The notes under the pieces were generated by a model that was given only the letters and a program-made list of their open reading frames with translations, was not told the origin of the DNA and searched no databases. The translations under genes were made by a program, and so were the position numbers. Shown piece after piece: positions 44,904 to 53,498 of a stretch of 64,000 nucleotides of DNA. Each line of letters opens with the position of its first letter. Positions within the stretch are counted from its first letter, which is position 1. This DNA comes from Candidatus Gastranaerophilales bacterium HUM_9. Its GTDB lineage: Bacteria > Cyanobacteriota > Vampirovibrionia > Gastranaerophilales > Gastranaerophilaceae. Where the stretch lies: contig DABG01000018.1 of assembly GCA_002103075.1 (NCBI GenBank), positions 344,585-408,584 of the forward strand, written 5' to 3'.

Positions 44904-45847
44904 TACACACCTCCTTTTTTGAATGAAGAGAACGGACTTTTTATTTCTGCACTTCTCATTGCTAATGTTACAGGTCCTTGGTTTGCACCATCTTGATTTA
45001 CATCTGCTTTAGGTTTCTTTGAAATGCCTAATGCTGATAGGATTGGTGGAATAAGTTTGATTGTTAAGAATGCTCTTGGTGGAGCTAATAAGATATCTGG
45101 AATCATGTTCATGAAATTCTTCATGTTTTCTTCTTTCTTAACACCGATTTCCATTTCTTCTGTGATTGGGTTCAAATCTGATTGTACAGCACAACCGATT
45201 TTGTTGCCATCTTTATCAAGTTTGAATTTGCCGTTTTCTGTTTTAAATACGGTCTTAGAACGGACAACACCGCCTTTATCAACGTAAAAGCCTGCATTTT
45301 GTGCTTCAAATGCGGCTCTCTCTGCTTCGTTATAAATCATTTTTGGCTCTAGTGATTGACCTAATACTTTTCCATCTTTTCTTAACATTTCGCCTTTTGC
45401 GTTTGTTGCAATTTTTTCGCCAATCTTTTTGCCTGCTTCATCTAGTTTATCAATGACTTTTACATTTGGATAGAACTGTTTGATTCTAGATGGTTTTAAC
45501 CATTTTTGAGGGTTCTTAGACACTGCTTTGATGCCTGATGCTAATGGTGTTGCAAAAATCAATGGCCATACAAACCCCATAACGCCTGATGCGATTGAGT
45601 GTGATGATGCATAAGCTGCATCTTGTTTGTCCTTTGTAACTACATAGTTTGTTACTGGTCTAAAGCCACAGCATAATGCTAGTGAAAATGCTGACTGACA
45701 AATTACTGGGTTTTCACCAGCTGCATCTAAAACCTTGCCCAAGACAGGGTTTCTCATAAAACTTTTTAGGCGGTCACCCTTTTTACCTGCATTGTTTGCA
45801 AGTAATGTTGTTGCTTTGGGGATTGCACCTGTTACCCTATTAATCAT
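44903..45847 (-). CDS. Uncharacterised membrane-associated protein (pair member A)
   Basis: 314 residues. Helical, with candidate membrane segments (CQSAFSLALCCGFRPV, SIASGVMGFVWPLIFATPLAS, ILLAPPRAFLTIKLIPPIL) and a central strand-rich insertion (~150-230). The PLAS-x-I sequence after a hydrophobic run occurs in both pair members, hinting at common ancestry. A TAACAAA-type motif lies at 46001-46021, about 155 nt upstream. AAGGAACG precedes the ATG. Confidence 0.62.
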   Translation of the reverse strand: MINRVTGAIPKATTLLANNAGKKGDRLKSFMRNPVLGKVLDAAGENPVICQSAFSLALCCGFRPVTNYVVTKDKQDAAYASSHSIASGVMGFVWPLIFATPLASGIKAVSKNPQKWLKPSRIKQFYPNVKVIDKLDEAGKKIGEKIATNAKGEMLRKDGKVLGQSLEPKMIYNEAERAAFEAQNAGFYVDKGGVVRSKTVFKTENGKFKLDKDGNKIGCAVQSDLNPITEEMEIGVKKEENMKNFMNMIPDILLAPPRAFLTIKLIPPILSALGISKKPKADVNQDGANQGPVTLAMRSAEIKSPFSSFKKGGV

Positions 45848-46000
45848 TACACGTTCCTTCTATATTGTTGATTTAGTTGTATTACACTTATAATAAACAC
45901 TTCATTAGTTGTGATTGTTATTAGATTTTTCGTTGTATGGTTTTTATTTTTCATAGTTTCCAATCTAAATTGATATTCAAGTTACAATCATATTAAATCA

Positions 46001-46021
46001 GATAAAAATATTTTTTGTTAG
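46001..46021 (-). promoter_or_regulatory. TAGCAA/A-T tract promoter motif (variant TAACAA)
   Basis: The minus strand reads CTAACAAAAAATATTTTTAT then CTGATTTAATATG, matching the motif at 31256 except for A instead of G. It faces the gene pair ending at 45847 with a long leader. Confidence 0.45.
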
Positions 46022-46137
46022 TATGTTGCGAAACTGTTACAAATATTTTTAATATACCTCTTACCCTTTTGTTTCTTCACTTTTAAGCAAAAGTGTGTTA
46101 TAATCAAAACGACTTATAGGTATGATTAAGGTGATTA

Positions 46138-47661
46138 ATGGCTAATAAGTATTTTGTAAAATCAAAAGATTTGATAAATAAGATAATTGATAAAGTAAGA
46201 CGTGCAAATTCTTTTGTCGATAATTATAAAAAAGTCGGTAAAATCCCATCAATGCCAACAAATGCATTCATAAATATGGCGTCTTCAATGTATTCTATGG
46301 GCAGGCTCCAAGAAGCAGAAGATTTGTTAAGAAGTGCTGTTTGCTTTCCGTCTAAATCCTCAAACGCTTTGTTGAACTTAGGTATTATAAAACAGTCAAC
46401 AGGTGATTATAGTCAAGCTATTAAATACTATCTTGCTGCTTATAAAAAAGATAAAAATAATTCAAAATCTTTTGTATTATGGGGAAATTGCCTTGCAATC
46501 ATGGGTAATTTAGAGGGTGCTGCTAAAAAATATGAAAAAGCACTAGATATTAATCCCGAAGACGCTGAAGCATATCTTTCTTGGGGTGCTTTATTGATTA
46601 AACAAAAACAATATCGCAATGCTAAAGAGAAACTTCAAGAATCTATGAAATACAATAAGAAAGATTTACGTCCTATGTACATGATAGGCATTGTTGATAT
46701 TGAACTTGGAGATTATGTATCAGCTTTGGCATGCTTAAAGTATGTTATAAGTTGTACGGAAAATAACCACGAAGCCTTACATAATATTGCATATATATAT
46801 TTTAAAACTGAAAAATATGATGAAGCTATATCTTATGCAAAGAAATCGCTTACAATATTCCAATATAAAATAGAAACCTACCTTTTGTTAGGCGATATTT
46901 ATGCAATGAAAAATAAAGAAAAAGAATCGTTATCGTTTTATAAAATGGCAGAAATGAACGGACTTAAGACTTTTTATTTATATCTATCATGGGCAACGTC
47001 ATTGCAAAAATTTAATCATCATAATGAAGCAATTGAAAAACTTGAAAAAGCGAATGAACTTTTGCATGGTAAAGATAGTGACGAAATATATGCTCGCCTT
47101 GCATTCTCTCTATATAAAATAGGTGACAGTGAGAAATCGCTTGAAAACATTATGAAATCCTTAGAATTTAATCCTAATAACCATTTAGCTAATTTCTTGT
47201 GGGCAAAACTTGAGATGGATAACCGCAATTATGAGCATGCAATGGAGCTATTGATAAGATGTGAAAAGGATTATGAAACAAAAGGTAAAAACTTTATGTT
47301 TCAAGCTATTTGTTATCTTGAACTTGGGAACGTGGAAAAATCAGCAAAATCTTTTGAAAAAGCTCTTGAGTATTCAAATGATTCAGAAGATATCGCTCTA
47401 GAATACATGAAGTTTTTGATTAAAAAAGAAAGTTACGAACTTGCAAATACAAAGTTTAAACAGTTGATGAAAACAACAAAGAACAAAGATTTATTAAATA
47501 ATTATTTTATTATTACTTATAATCTTGCAAAACAAAATAGTTATAAGTATAATGTAGAAAAAGCACTTGAGGTCATAAAAAAGATAGAAGACCTAGGGTA
47601 CAAACACCTTTATAGTGATGAAAAATCTGAACTGGAAGGACTTTTACGGGATTATGAGTAG
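46138..47661 (+). CDS. TPR-repeat protein
   Basis: 507 residues built from about a dozen tetratricopeptide repeats (for example ALLNLGIIKQSTGDYSQAIKYY, SFVLWGNCLAIMGNLEGAAKKYEKALDINPEDAEAYLSWG). A protein-protein interaction scaffold without a catalytic domain or signal peptide. AAGGTGATT precedes the ATG. It overlaps lysC by 8 bp. Confidence 0.88.
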   Translation: MANKYFVKSKDLINKIIDKVRRANSFVDNYKKVGKIPSMPTNAFINMASSMYSMGRLQEAEDLLRSAVCFPSKSSNALLNLGIIKQSTGDYSQAIKYYLAAYKKDKNNSKSFVLWGNCLAIMGNLEGAAKKYEKALDINPEDAEAYLSWGALLIKQKQYRNAKEKLQESMKYNKKDLRPMYMIGIVDIELGDYVSALACLKYVISCTENNHEALHNIAYIYFKTEKYDEAISYAKKSLTIFQYKIETYLLLGDIYAMKNKEKESLSFYKMAEMNGLKTFYLYLSWATSLQKFNHHNEAIEKLEKANELLHGKDSDEIYARLAFSLYKIGDSEKSLENIMKSLEFNPNNHLANFLWAKLEMDNRNYEHAMELLIRCEKDYETKGKNFMFQAICYLELGNVEKSAKSFEKALEYSNDSEDIALEYMKFLIKKESYELANTKFKQLMKTTKNKDLLNNYFIITYNLAKQNSYKYNVEKALEVIKKIEDLGYKHLYSDEKSELEGLLRDYE

Positions 47662-48922
47662 AAAGATAATTGTTCAAAAATTTGGTGGCACATCTGTTGC
47701 TGATACATCAAAAATAAAGAACGTTGCAAATACTATTTTACGAGAAAAAAATCTAGGAAATGATGTTGTAGTAGTTGTTTCAGCTATGGGGCATACTACT
47801 GACCATCTTGTTAAAATGGCAAAAGAAATTTCACCAAACCCATCTGGCCGTGAAATGGACATGTTGTTATCAACCGGTGAGGGCATTTCAATTGCCTTAT
47901 TGGCAATGGCTATCCAATCAGCTGGTGGAGATGCAATCAGTATGAACGCTATGCAAGTAGGTATTATTACTGAAAACGTACATTCAAAAGCAAGAATTGT
48001 AGATATCAAAACAGATAGAATTAAAAACCATTTAAATCAAGGTAAAGTGGTTGTAATTGCTGGTTTTCAAGGTGTGACACCAGATGGAGAAGTGACAACG
48101 CTTGGTAGGGGTGGTTCAGATACTTCTGCTGTTGCTCTTGCAGCTGCTCTAGGTGCTGCTAGATGTGATATATATACAGATGTTGAGGGTGTTTATACAA
48201 CTGATCCACGTATTGTACCGACCGCTTCAAGACTTCAAACTATTTCTTATGAAGAAATGCTTGAGCTTGCTAGAGTTGGGGCTAATGTACTTCACCCACG
48301 TGCTGTTGAAACTGCCAAAACTTTTAACGTACCACTTAGAGTGCGTAGTAGTTTTAAAATAGAAAATTTAGGAACATTAATTGTAGGAGTGGAAGATATG
48401 GAACTTCAAAGACCTGTTACAGGGGTGGCTGCTGATTTAACTCAGTTAAGAATAGTCGTTTGTGATGTACCTGATGTACCTGGACGTGCTGCTCAAATTT
48501 TTAACAAACTTTCAGAAGCTAATATATCTGTTGATATGATTATCCAATCATACGCTAGAAAAATCGAAAATACTAACGATATCGCTTTCACAATCGATAA
48601 AACTGATTTAGATAAAACTCTAAAAACTCTTGATGAGATGAAAGAAGATATCGGTGCTAGCAGATTTCAAGTTGATGAAAACATCGCAAAGGTTTCAATT
48701 GTTGGGGCAGGCATGATTGACCGCCCAGGTATAGCCGCTATGATGTTTAACACTCTTGCTGCAAATGATATTAATATAAAAATGATTTCAACAAGTGAAA
48801 TTAAAATTAGCTGTCTTGTTGATGAACTTGACGCAAACAAAGCTATTATAGCTTTACATAAAGCATTCAATCTAGAATGTGATGAAGTAGCCGATGTAAG
48901 GGGGACATTACCAGATGTTTAA
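47654..48922 (+). CDS. lysC: Aspartate kinase
   Basis: First step of the aspartate-family amino acids. KFGGTSVADTSKIKNVA at the N-terminus, STGEGISIALLA, TTLGRGGSDTSAVALAAAL and two C-terminal ACT domains for amino-acid feedback; monofunctional, 422 residues. The ATG at 47654 (MSRKIIVQKFGGTS) is preferred over the in-frame ATG at 47615, which lies deep in the TPR gene. It overlaps the next gene by 8 bp. Confidence 0.94.
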   Translation: MSRKIIVQKFGGTSVADTSKIKNVANTILREKNLGNDVVVVVSAMGHTTDHLVKMAKEISPNPSGREMDMLLSTGEGISIALLAMAIQSAGGDAISMNAMQVGIITENVHSKARIVDIKTDRIKNHLNQGKVVVIAGFQGVTPDGEVTTLGRGGSDTSAVALAAALGAARCDIYTDVEGVYTTDPRIVPTASRLQTISYEEMLELARVGANVLHPRAVETAKTFNVPLRVRSSFKIENLGTLIVGVEDMELQRPVTGVAADLTQLRIVVCDVPDVPGRAAQIFNKLSEANISVDMIIQSYARKIENTNDIAFTIDKTDLDKTLKTLDEMKEDIGASRFQVDENIAKVSIVGAGMIDRPGIAAMMFNTLAANDINIKMISTSEIKISCLVDELDANKAIIALHKAFNLECDEVADVRGTLPDV

Positions 48923-49406
48923 AAATATAAAAAGAACAATTTTTTCAGTAGTATTATTAGCAATAGTTGGTGGACTTACTTTAGTTGCAAATGCAGCAAG
49001 TTCATCAGCTGAAGCGTTAAACTTTTTTCATAGTTATGTTGCAGCTGCAAACAGTTATAAACCTACTTTGACAACTATGTATGCTCCAAACGCTAAAATT
49101 ATCCGTGTTGTACTTAAGAAAGACGGCACAACTGTTACAAGAGTGACAAATACTCAAAGATATATTAGCGAAATGAGAAAAAGCCAAGCGATTGCTAAGG
49201 TAAGAAGATATAAAAATTATTATTCAAATGTGTCTGTTACTTCAATGGGTCATGATACATATAAGGTTTCTTCACTTAGACAACCATCTGGCGAAAGTTA
49301 TAAATTAAAAGCTTATATGGTTGTAAAAAAACAACCTAGTGGAAAATGGTTGATAACAGAAGAAATGATGCAAACAAAAGTTCAAATTATTGCTACGGCA
49401 AAATAA
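48915..49406 (+). CDS. Secreted protein, possible NTF2-like fold
   Basis: 163 residues with a Sec signal peptide ending LTLVANAA. The mature part, starting with a helix (SSAEALNFFHSYVAAANSYKPTLTTMYAPNAKIIRVV) and followed by four strands, has the layout of an NTF2/SnoaL-type domain; no catalytic residues are evident. Coupled to lysC by an 8-bp overlap. Confidence 0.7.
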   Translation: MFKNIKRTIFSVVLLAIVGGLTLVANAASSSAEALNFFHSYVAAANSYKPTLTTMYAPNAKIIRVVLKKDGTTVTRVTNTQRYISEMRKSQAIAKVRRYKNYYSNVSVTSMGHDTYKVSSLRQPSGESYKLKAYMVVKKQPSGKWLITEEMMQTKVQIIATAK

Positions 49407-49431
49407 GAGCTAATAAGTTTTTTAATGATTT

Positions 49432-49467
49432 AACAAGGCGAATTGGTGAAACCAATTCGCCTTGTTT
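49432..49467. terminator. Terminator between convergent genes
   Basis: A 15-bp stem (AACAAGGCGAATTGG and complement) with a TGAAA loop and T's. Confidence 0.85.
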
Positions 49468-49510
49468 GTTGTAAATAAATGTTTATAGAAATCCCTGCGA
49501 ACACAATACA

Positions 49511-51718
49511 TTACGGACGTTTTATTGATATTAAAACGTCTTTTGGCATGAATGCACTTCTCAATCCTGCATCAGCTATTACAAAGAAAAATTCTAATCT
49601 TTCTCCTGTTTTAATTCCGATGTCGTCAAATGGAATTCTTACAGTTAGTTTGTCTTTGTAAATTATATCTAAATCATTTGAATCAACCACTTTCCACAAG
49701 TTGTCAGGCATGCTTTCTGATAAGTATGACGGATACAATTTATCATTGGTTAGAGTTATTGATAACTCGTTGTGATATTTTTCTCTTAGAATTGGGAACA
49801 CAACTTCTGTTTTATTTGAAAGTCTTACAGTTGAACCGCAATGTTCTTTGTCAGCGTTTTTCATATATATACAGAATTGATAAAGTCTTGAATTTTTTGT
49901 TTCTAATTCTTTTAGGCTTGAATTCATTTTTAGTTCAAAATAGATGTATTTACTATCAATTCCATAACTTACATTGTCAAATAATTTGCTTTCATGAAAA
50001 ACTGGGCCATCAATTAAATTGATACTTTTTGTATAAAGCATGTTTTTTGTATTTTGAGTATAAATCTCTGGAGTTGACTGTTTAGTAGCAGACTCTATTA
50101 CTGATGCGTTAAGGTATTTTGGTGGATTAACTCCTAGAATTTTATACGCATTTTTAAGATGTTCTCTAAATAAGAAATCAAAGATATTGTCTTGACCAGA
50201 GTTGTTAGGTTCGCCGTACCACCAGAACCAGTCACTACCCTCAGCCATATAGATTTCTTTCATAACTGCATTTTTCTTTTTGGGGTTTGAATTGAGGATA
50301 TTTATAATATCGTTGCGAACATTATTTAAGTATTGCCAAGCAAGGTTCTTAACAGGTTCACCTATCCAGAAATTGAAGTTTTTGTTTATCCATGACCCTG
50401 GGTGAATTTTTGTTAGTATTTTAGGGTTTCTATCTGCGGAGATGTAATCGCTTATTAAGACTGTTTCAAGAGAATCATCTGAACATATTTTTGAATAAAT
50501 GCTTTCTAAGAAATCGTTACCGTCATTTTCGTAGTTTTCCCAACAGTTTTCACCATCAAGTGCAATTGTTAGCATGTGGTTTTCGTCAGGTGAAACTAGA
50601 AGTTTGTTTTGTACAGATTTTATTTTGTTATATAAATCGTTTGAAGCTATTTTTGAATCAATGTTGCAGTATTCAAAATTGATAAGGTTTGGAAGATGAG
50701 AATCTCTGAAAATTATGTTGATATCAGAATTATCTTGTGCGTAGTTATAAGTTTTTAATAGATAATAAGGGTCTTCTAGGTTGCCTTTAAAATCACGCAC
50801 AAATTCAAAGCCTATACTTTTAGAAAGGATTGTTTCATCAGAAATTGTCCAGTTCACGCCTTCTTCTGCAAGTAATTTTAGTACCCCATCGGTTAGACAA
50901 TATTCTGATGCCCAGAAGCCTTTCGGTCTTTTGCCAAAAATCTCTTCTAATCTATCCATTGCAAGACGAACTTGTTGGTGAGCATCTTCTGTAAGATTCA
51001 TTTCAACAGGTAGGTTTTCAGTGTCTGGTAGATTTTTGGTTGTTGTAGCGTAATCGCACAATATTGGCATAATTGGGTGATAGTATGGGCTTGTTGTTAA
51101 TTCAATTCTGCCCTCATTGATATATTTTTTGTAGGTTGGAATGATATCTCTCATTATTTGTCGATGGATATCTATTATTTTTTGTCTGTCTTCTAGGGTA
51201 TAGTTTTCTGTTTTGTCGATTAGTTCACGTAAACCCTCATATCTGTCACGGTGAGATGGGTCTATCCAAGAAAGGTTGAATAAAGCTATTATGTCAGAAT
51301 ATTCTTGTTCTGTGTAATCATTTGGCTTTGTTTTTTCTTCGAAATATCTTCTATATGAAAGGTCTTTGTATCGTGGGTAGTTGCGTACCATTGTTTCATA
51401 TTTTGAGTTGAAGAAGTTGTTTAAGATATATTCTTTTTCGCTGTCATCAAGTTCAGAGATTGGTGCAACGCTGATTGTTGAATGGATATCATTATAACCA
51501 AGTTCTGTGTATTGAATGATATCATCTACAAGAGCAGGAACAACATCAAAATTTAGTTTTAGCTTTGGGAATTTTTCAAGGATTGTAACCATATCAAGAT
51601 AATCTTTAACAGCGTGTAACCTTGCCCAAGGCATATAAAAAACGCCATCAAGCTCGTAAACAGGTTGATGCATGTGCCAATAGATTGCAACGGATAACTT
51701 CTTCGCTATGTTGTTCAT
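49511..51718 (-). CDS. Glycoside hydrolase family 57 protein (alpha-glucan-acting)
   Basis: 735 residues. AIYWHMHQPVYEL at the N-terminus is the GH57 opening motif; GFWASEYCLTDGVLKLLAEEGVNWTISDE contains the likely nucleophile Glu, and DSHLPNLINFEY with MLTIALDGENCWENY are further family motifs. GH57 enzymes act on starch or glycogen in the cytoplasm. A C-terminal beta-sandwich (~560-735) is attached. No signal peptide. Exact activity (amylase, amylopullulanase or branching) cannot be read from sequence. Confidence 0.87.
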   Translation of the reverse strand: MNNIAKKLSVAIYWHMHQPVYELDGVFYMPWARLHAVKDYLDMVTILEKFPKLKLNFDVVPALVDDIIQYTELGYNDIHSTISVAPISELDDSEKEYILNNFFNSKYETMVRNYPRYKDLSYRRYFEEKTKPNDYTEQEYSDIIALFNLSWIDPSHRDRYEGLRELIDKTENYTLEDRQKIIDIHRQIMRDIIPTYKKYINEGRIELTTSPYYHPIMPILCDYATTTKNLPDTENLPVEMNLTEDAHQQVRLAMDRLEEIFGKRPKGFWASEYCLTDGVLKLLAEEGVNWTISDETILSKSIGFEFVRDFKGNLEDPYYLLKTYNYAQDNSDINIIFRDSHLPNLINFEYCNIDSKIASNDLYNKIKSVQNKLLVSPDENHMLTIALDGENCWENYENDGNDFLESIYSKICSDDSLETVLISDYISADRNPKILTKIHPGSWINKNFNFWIGEPVKNLAWQYLNNVRNDIINILNSNPKKKNAVMKEIYMAEGSDWFWWYGEPNNSGQDNIFDFLFREHLKNAYKILGVNPPKYLNASVIESATKQSTPEIYTQNTKNMLYTKSINLIDGPVFHESKLFDNVSYGIDSKYIYFELKMNSSLKELETKNSRLYQFCIYMKNADKEHCGSTVRLSNKTEVVFPILREKYHNELSITLTNDKLYPSYLSESMPDNLWKVVDSNDLDIIYKDKLTVRIPFDDIGIKTGERLEFFFVIADAGLRSAFMPKDVLISIKRP

Positions 51719-51724
51719 AGCTCT

Positions 51725-51763
51725 ATTATATCAAATTTTTGATTACTTGCAACACGGAGTTTT
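51725..51763. repeat. 39-bp direct repeat, distal copy (copy of the P-loop kinase gene end)
   Basis: Identical over 39 bp to 52543-52581, which encodes the last 12 codons and stop of the kinase gene at 52544. The two copies bracket the toxin and antitoxin genes, 818 bp apart. Confidence 0.92.
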
Positions 51764-51778
51764 AATTGAATTTTTTGC

Positions 51779-51808
51779 TTTACATGAATACAAACAATCT
51801 GATATAAT
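51779..51808 (+). promoter_or_regulatory. Promoter of the toxin gene
   Basis: TTTACA at 51779, 18-bp spacer, TATAAT at 51803-51808, only 6 nt before the ATG, so the toxin mRNA would be leaderless. Confidence 0.6.
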
Positions 51809-51814
51809 TTTTTT

Positions 51815-52174
51815 ATGTTAAAAAGAAGTACTGCATTAGAAGTATATTTTTATTCTACTAGTTCTGGTAATGAGCCAGTTAGAGAATGGTTAAAGTCTTT
51901 GCCAAGAGAAGATATGAGAATAATTGGGTTTGATATAAAAACAGTGCAATATGGTTATCCTATTGGTATGCCATTGACACGTGTTTTGCATAATACAGGT
52001 GGATTAGAAGAAGTTCGTTGTAATATCTCAAATGGTATAGCTAGAGTGATTTTTTATGTTAAAGATAATAAAATGGTTTTATTACATGGATTTATTAAAA
52101 AAACACAAGAAACACCTAAAAAAGAATTGGATATTGCAATTAAACGTTATAAAGATTGTGTTTGTAAAAAATAG
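51815..52174 (+). CDS. HigB/Gp49-like toxin
   Basis: 119 residues of the RelE-superfamily Gp49 group: LEVYFYSTSSGNEPVREWLKSLP, IGMPLTRVLHNTGGLEEVRCNISNGIARVIFYV, LLHGFIKKTQETPKKELDIAIKRYKD. Such toxins cleave mRNA on the ribosome. Its antitoxin is encoded next door but on the opposite strand, tail to tail, 12 nt apart, instead of the usual same-strand operon. Confidence 0.87.
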   Translation: MLKRSTALEVYFYSTSSGNEPVREWLKSLPREDMRIIGFDIKTVQYGYPIGMPLTRVLHNTGGLEEVRCNISNGIARVIFYVKDNKMVLLHGFIKKTQETPKKELDIAIKRYKDCVCKK

Positions 52175-52186
52175 CTTAATAATACT

Positions 52187-52480
52187 TTAGGCAAAAGAGA
52201 AAACAATTCTTTTTCCTAAAAATTTTGCGATTTTTTCAATGGTATTAAGAGTGATTGCAGTATTTTCAGGGTCTAAAATACGAGATATTGCACTTCTTGA
52301 TGTTTTAAGTTCTTTTGCAAGACTACTGATGGTTATATTTTCAGATGCCATTTTTTTCTCAAGTTCATAAGCAATAATTCTTTTTATTGCGATTGTATCT
52401 GCTTCTTGAAGTAAACCTTCTTCTTCAAGAAAACTGTCAAAATTTGAGCCAATACATTTTTTATTCATAATTGCGTCCAT
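52187..52480 (-). CDS. HigA-type XRE antitoxin
   Basis: 97 residues: FDSFLEEEGLLQEADTIAIKRIIAYELEKKM followed by an HTH (SSLAKELKTSRSAISRILDPENTAITLNTIEKIAKFLG), the standard partner of Gp49-like toxins. It should neutralise the toxin and repress from the operator at 52498-52512. Confidence 0.87.
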   Translation of the reverse strand: MDAIMNKKCIGSNFDSFLEEEGLLQEADTIAIKRIIAYELEKKMASENITISSLAKELKTSRSAISRILDPENTAITLNTIEKIAKFLGKRIVFSFA

Positions 52481-52497
52481 AAGTTTGAAAAATTCTA

Positions 52498-52512
52498 TAC
52501 AATATTATTGTA
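52498..52512. promoter_or_regulatory. Likely antitoxin operator
   Basis: TACAATA and TATTGTA form a perfect 7-bp inverted repeat with a single centre base, 18 nt before the antitoxin start; two TTGTAC repeats follow directly. Confidence 0.55.
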
Positions 52513-52542
52513 CCAAAAATTGTACACTTTTTCAAGTGGTGA

Positions 52543-52581
52543 ATTATATCAAATTTTTGATTACTTGCAACACGGAGTTTT
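52543..52581. repeat. 39-bp direct repeat, gene copy
   Basis: The 3' end of the P-loop kinase gene (codons for KNSVLQVIKNLI and stop) plus one flanking base, repeated at 51725-51763. Confidence 0.92.
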
Positions 52582-53056
52582 TGAAAGAGTTGTAATCGGA
52601 GTTGTTTGTGATTACATAATCCCAGTCAGTTACATTATCTAGTCCGACTTCTGTAATGTCGTTTTCTCCAATGAGTTCGCCACGTTGGGCACGAACTTCT
52701 CTTGAGGCTTCAATTCTTATTGAGATAGCTCCTGCAGATTTGAATTTTTCGTATTCGTGAGGGACACGGACATCGGTTACGATTATGTTACCATCTGTGT
52801 TTATTATTTTATCTAGCCAATAGTCTGGAGATTGACTTCTACCCCAGTTTCCTAGTTCGATTAAACCTGCACGGTATTTTGATTTGTTGGCTTCAATTTC
52901 TTCATAGGTTAAGTTGTGGCGTTTGCCATATTCGTATTTTATAATGTCACCCATAGCACAACGCTTGTAGTCAGGCAGGGTTTCTAATAGGATTTTGCCT
53001 GCTGTGTCTTTGCCTGAGTATTGTTTGCCTGAAAAAATTATAATTTTATCTGCCAT
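52544..53056 (-). CDS. P-loop nucleotide/phosphometabolite kinase
   Basis: 170 residues with an N-terminal P-loop GKQYSGKDTAG, a CAMGDIIKYEYGKRH segment, KYRAGLIELGNWGRSQSPDYWLDK and IIVTDVRVPHEYEKFK. This is the layout of dNMP kinases and of the phosphomevalonate kinases related to them; I cannot separate the two. Its last 13 codons including stop are duplicated beyond the toxin-antitoxin module. Confidence 0.72.
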   Translation of the reverse strand: MADKIIIFSGKQYSGKDTAGKILLETLPDYKRCAMGDIIKYEYGKRHNLTYEEIEANKSKYRAGLIELGNWGRSQSPDYWLDKIINTDGNIIVTDVRVPHEYEKFKSAGAISIRIEASREVRAQRGELIGENDITEVGLDNVTDWDYVITNNSDYNSFKNSVLQVIKNLI

Positions 53057-53099
53057 AATCGTACCTCTTAGATTGGTATTGATAGTTTTGTGAAGAATA

Positions 53100-53172
53100 T
53101 GCCGATGGGGAGGATCGAACTCCCGACCTACTGATTACGAATCAGTTGCGCTACCAACTGTGCCACATCGGC
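53100..53172 (-). tRNA. tRNA-Thr (CGT)
   Basis: Acceptor GCCGATG pairs with CATCGGC; anticodon loop TTCGTAA gives CGT; T arm GGGAGTTCGATCCTCCC. Discriminator A, no encoded CCA. Confidence 0.94.
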
Positions 53173-53221
53173 AGGAAAATAAAAGTTTTACATAATTATA
53201 ACACTAATTAAAAAAATATGC

Positions 53222-53252
53222 TTGACATAAAAAATTTATTTAGTATTATAAT
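53222..53252 (+). promoter_or_regulatory. Promoter of tRNA-Gly
   Basis: TTGACA at 53222-53227 with TATTAT (16-bp spacer) or TATAAT (19-bp spacer) ending at 53252, just before the tRNA. Confidence 0.75.
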
Positions 53253-53262
53253 AATACGAATT

Positions 53263-53334
53263 GCGGGGGTAATTCAGTGGTAGAATGCCTCCTTGCCAAG
53301 GAGGATGTCGCGAGTTCGAGCCTCGTCTCCCGCT
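53263..53334 (+). tRNA. tRNA-Gly (GCC)
   Basis: Acceptor GCGGGGG pairs with CTCCCGC (one G-T pair); anticodon loop CTTGCCA gives GCC. Discriminator T, no encoded CCA. Confidence 0.94.
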
Positions 53335-53338
53335 AATT

Positions 53339-53370
53339 AAAAAGGATCAGATTTTATCTGGTCCTTTTTA
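53339..53370 (+). terminator. Terminator of tRNA-Gly
   Basis: AAAAAGGATCAGAT pairs with ATCTGGTCCTTTTT, then T-rich sequence. Confidence 0.85.
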
Positions 53371-53498
53371 ATTTTAAAGATTTATTTTTAAAGAAATTAT
53401 ATATTTTCTCACATTTCCCCTATTGCTAAGAAAATTGATTTGTTGTATAACAAACTTGAAATATAATCATATTTCGCACAGTATTTAAGGCATTTGTT

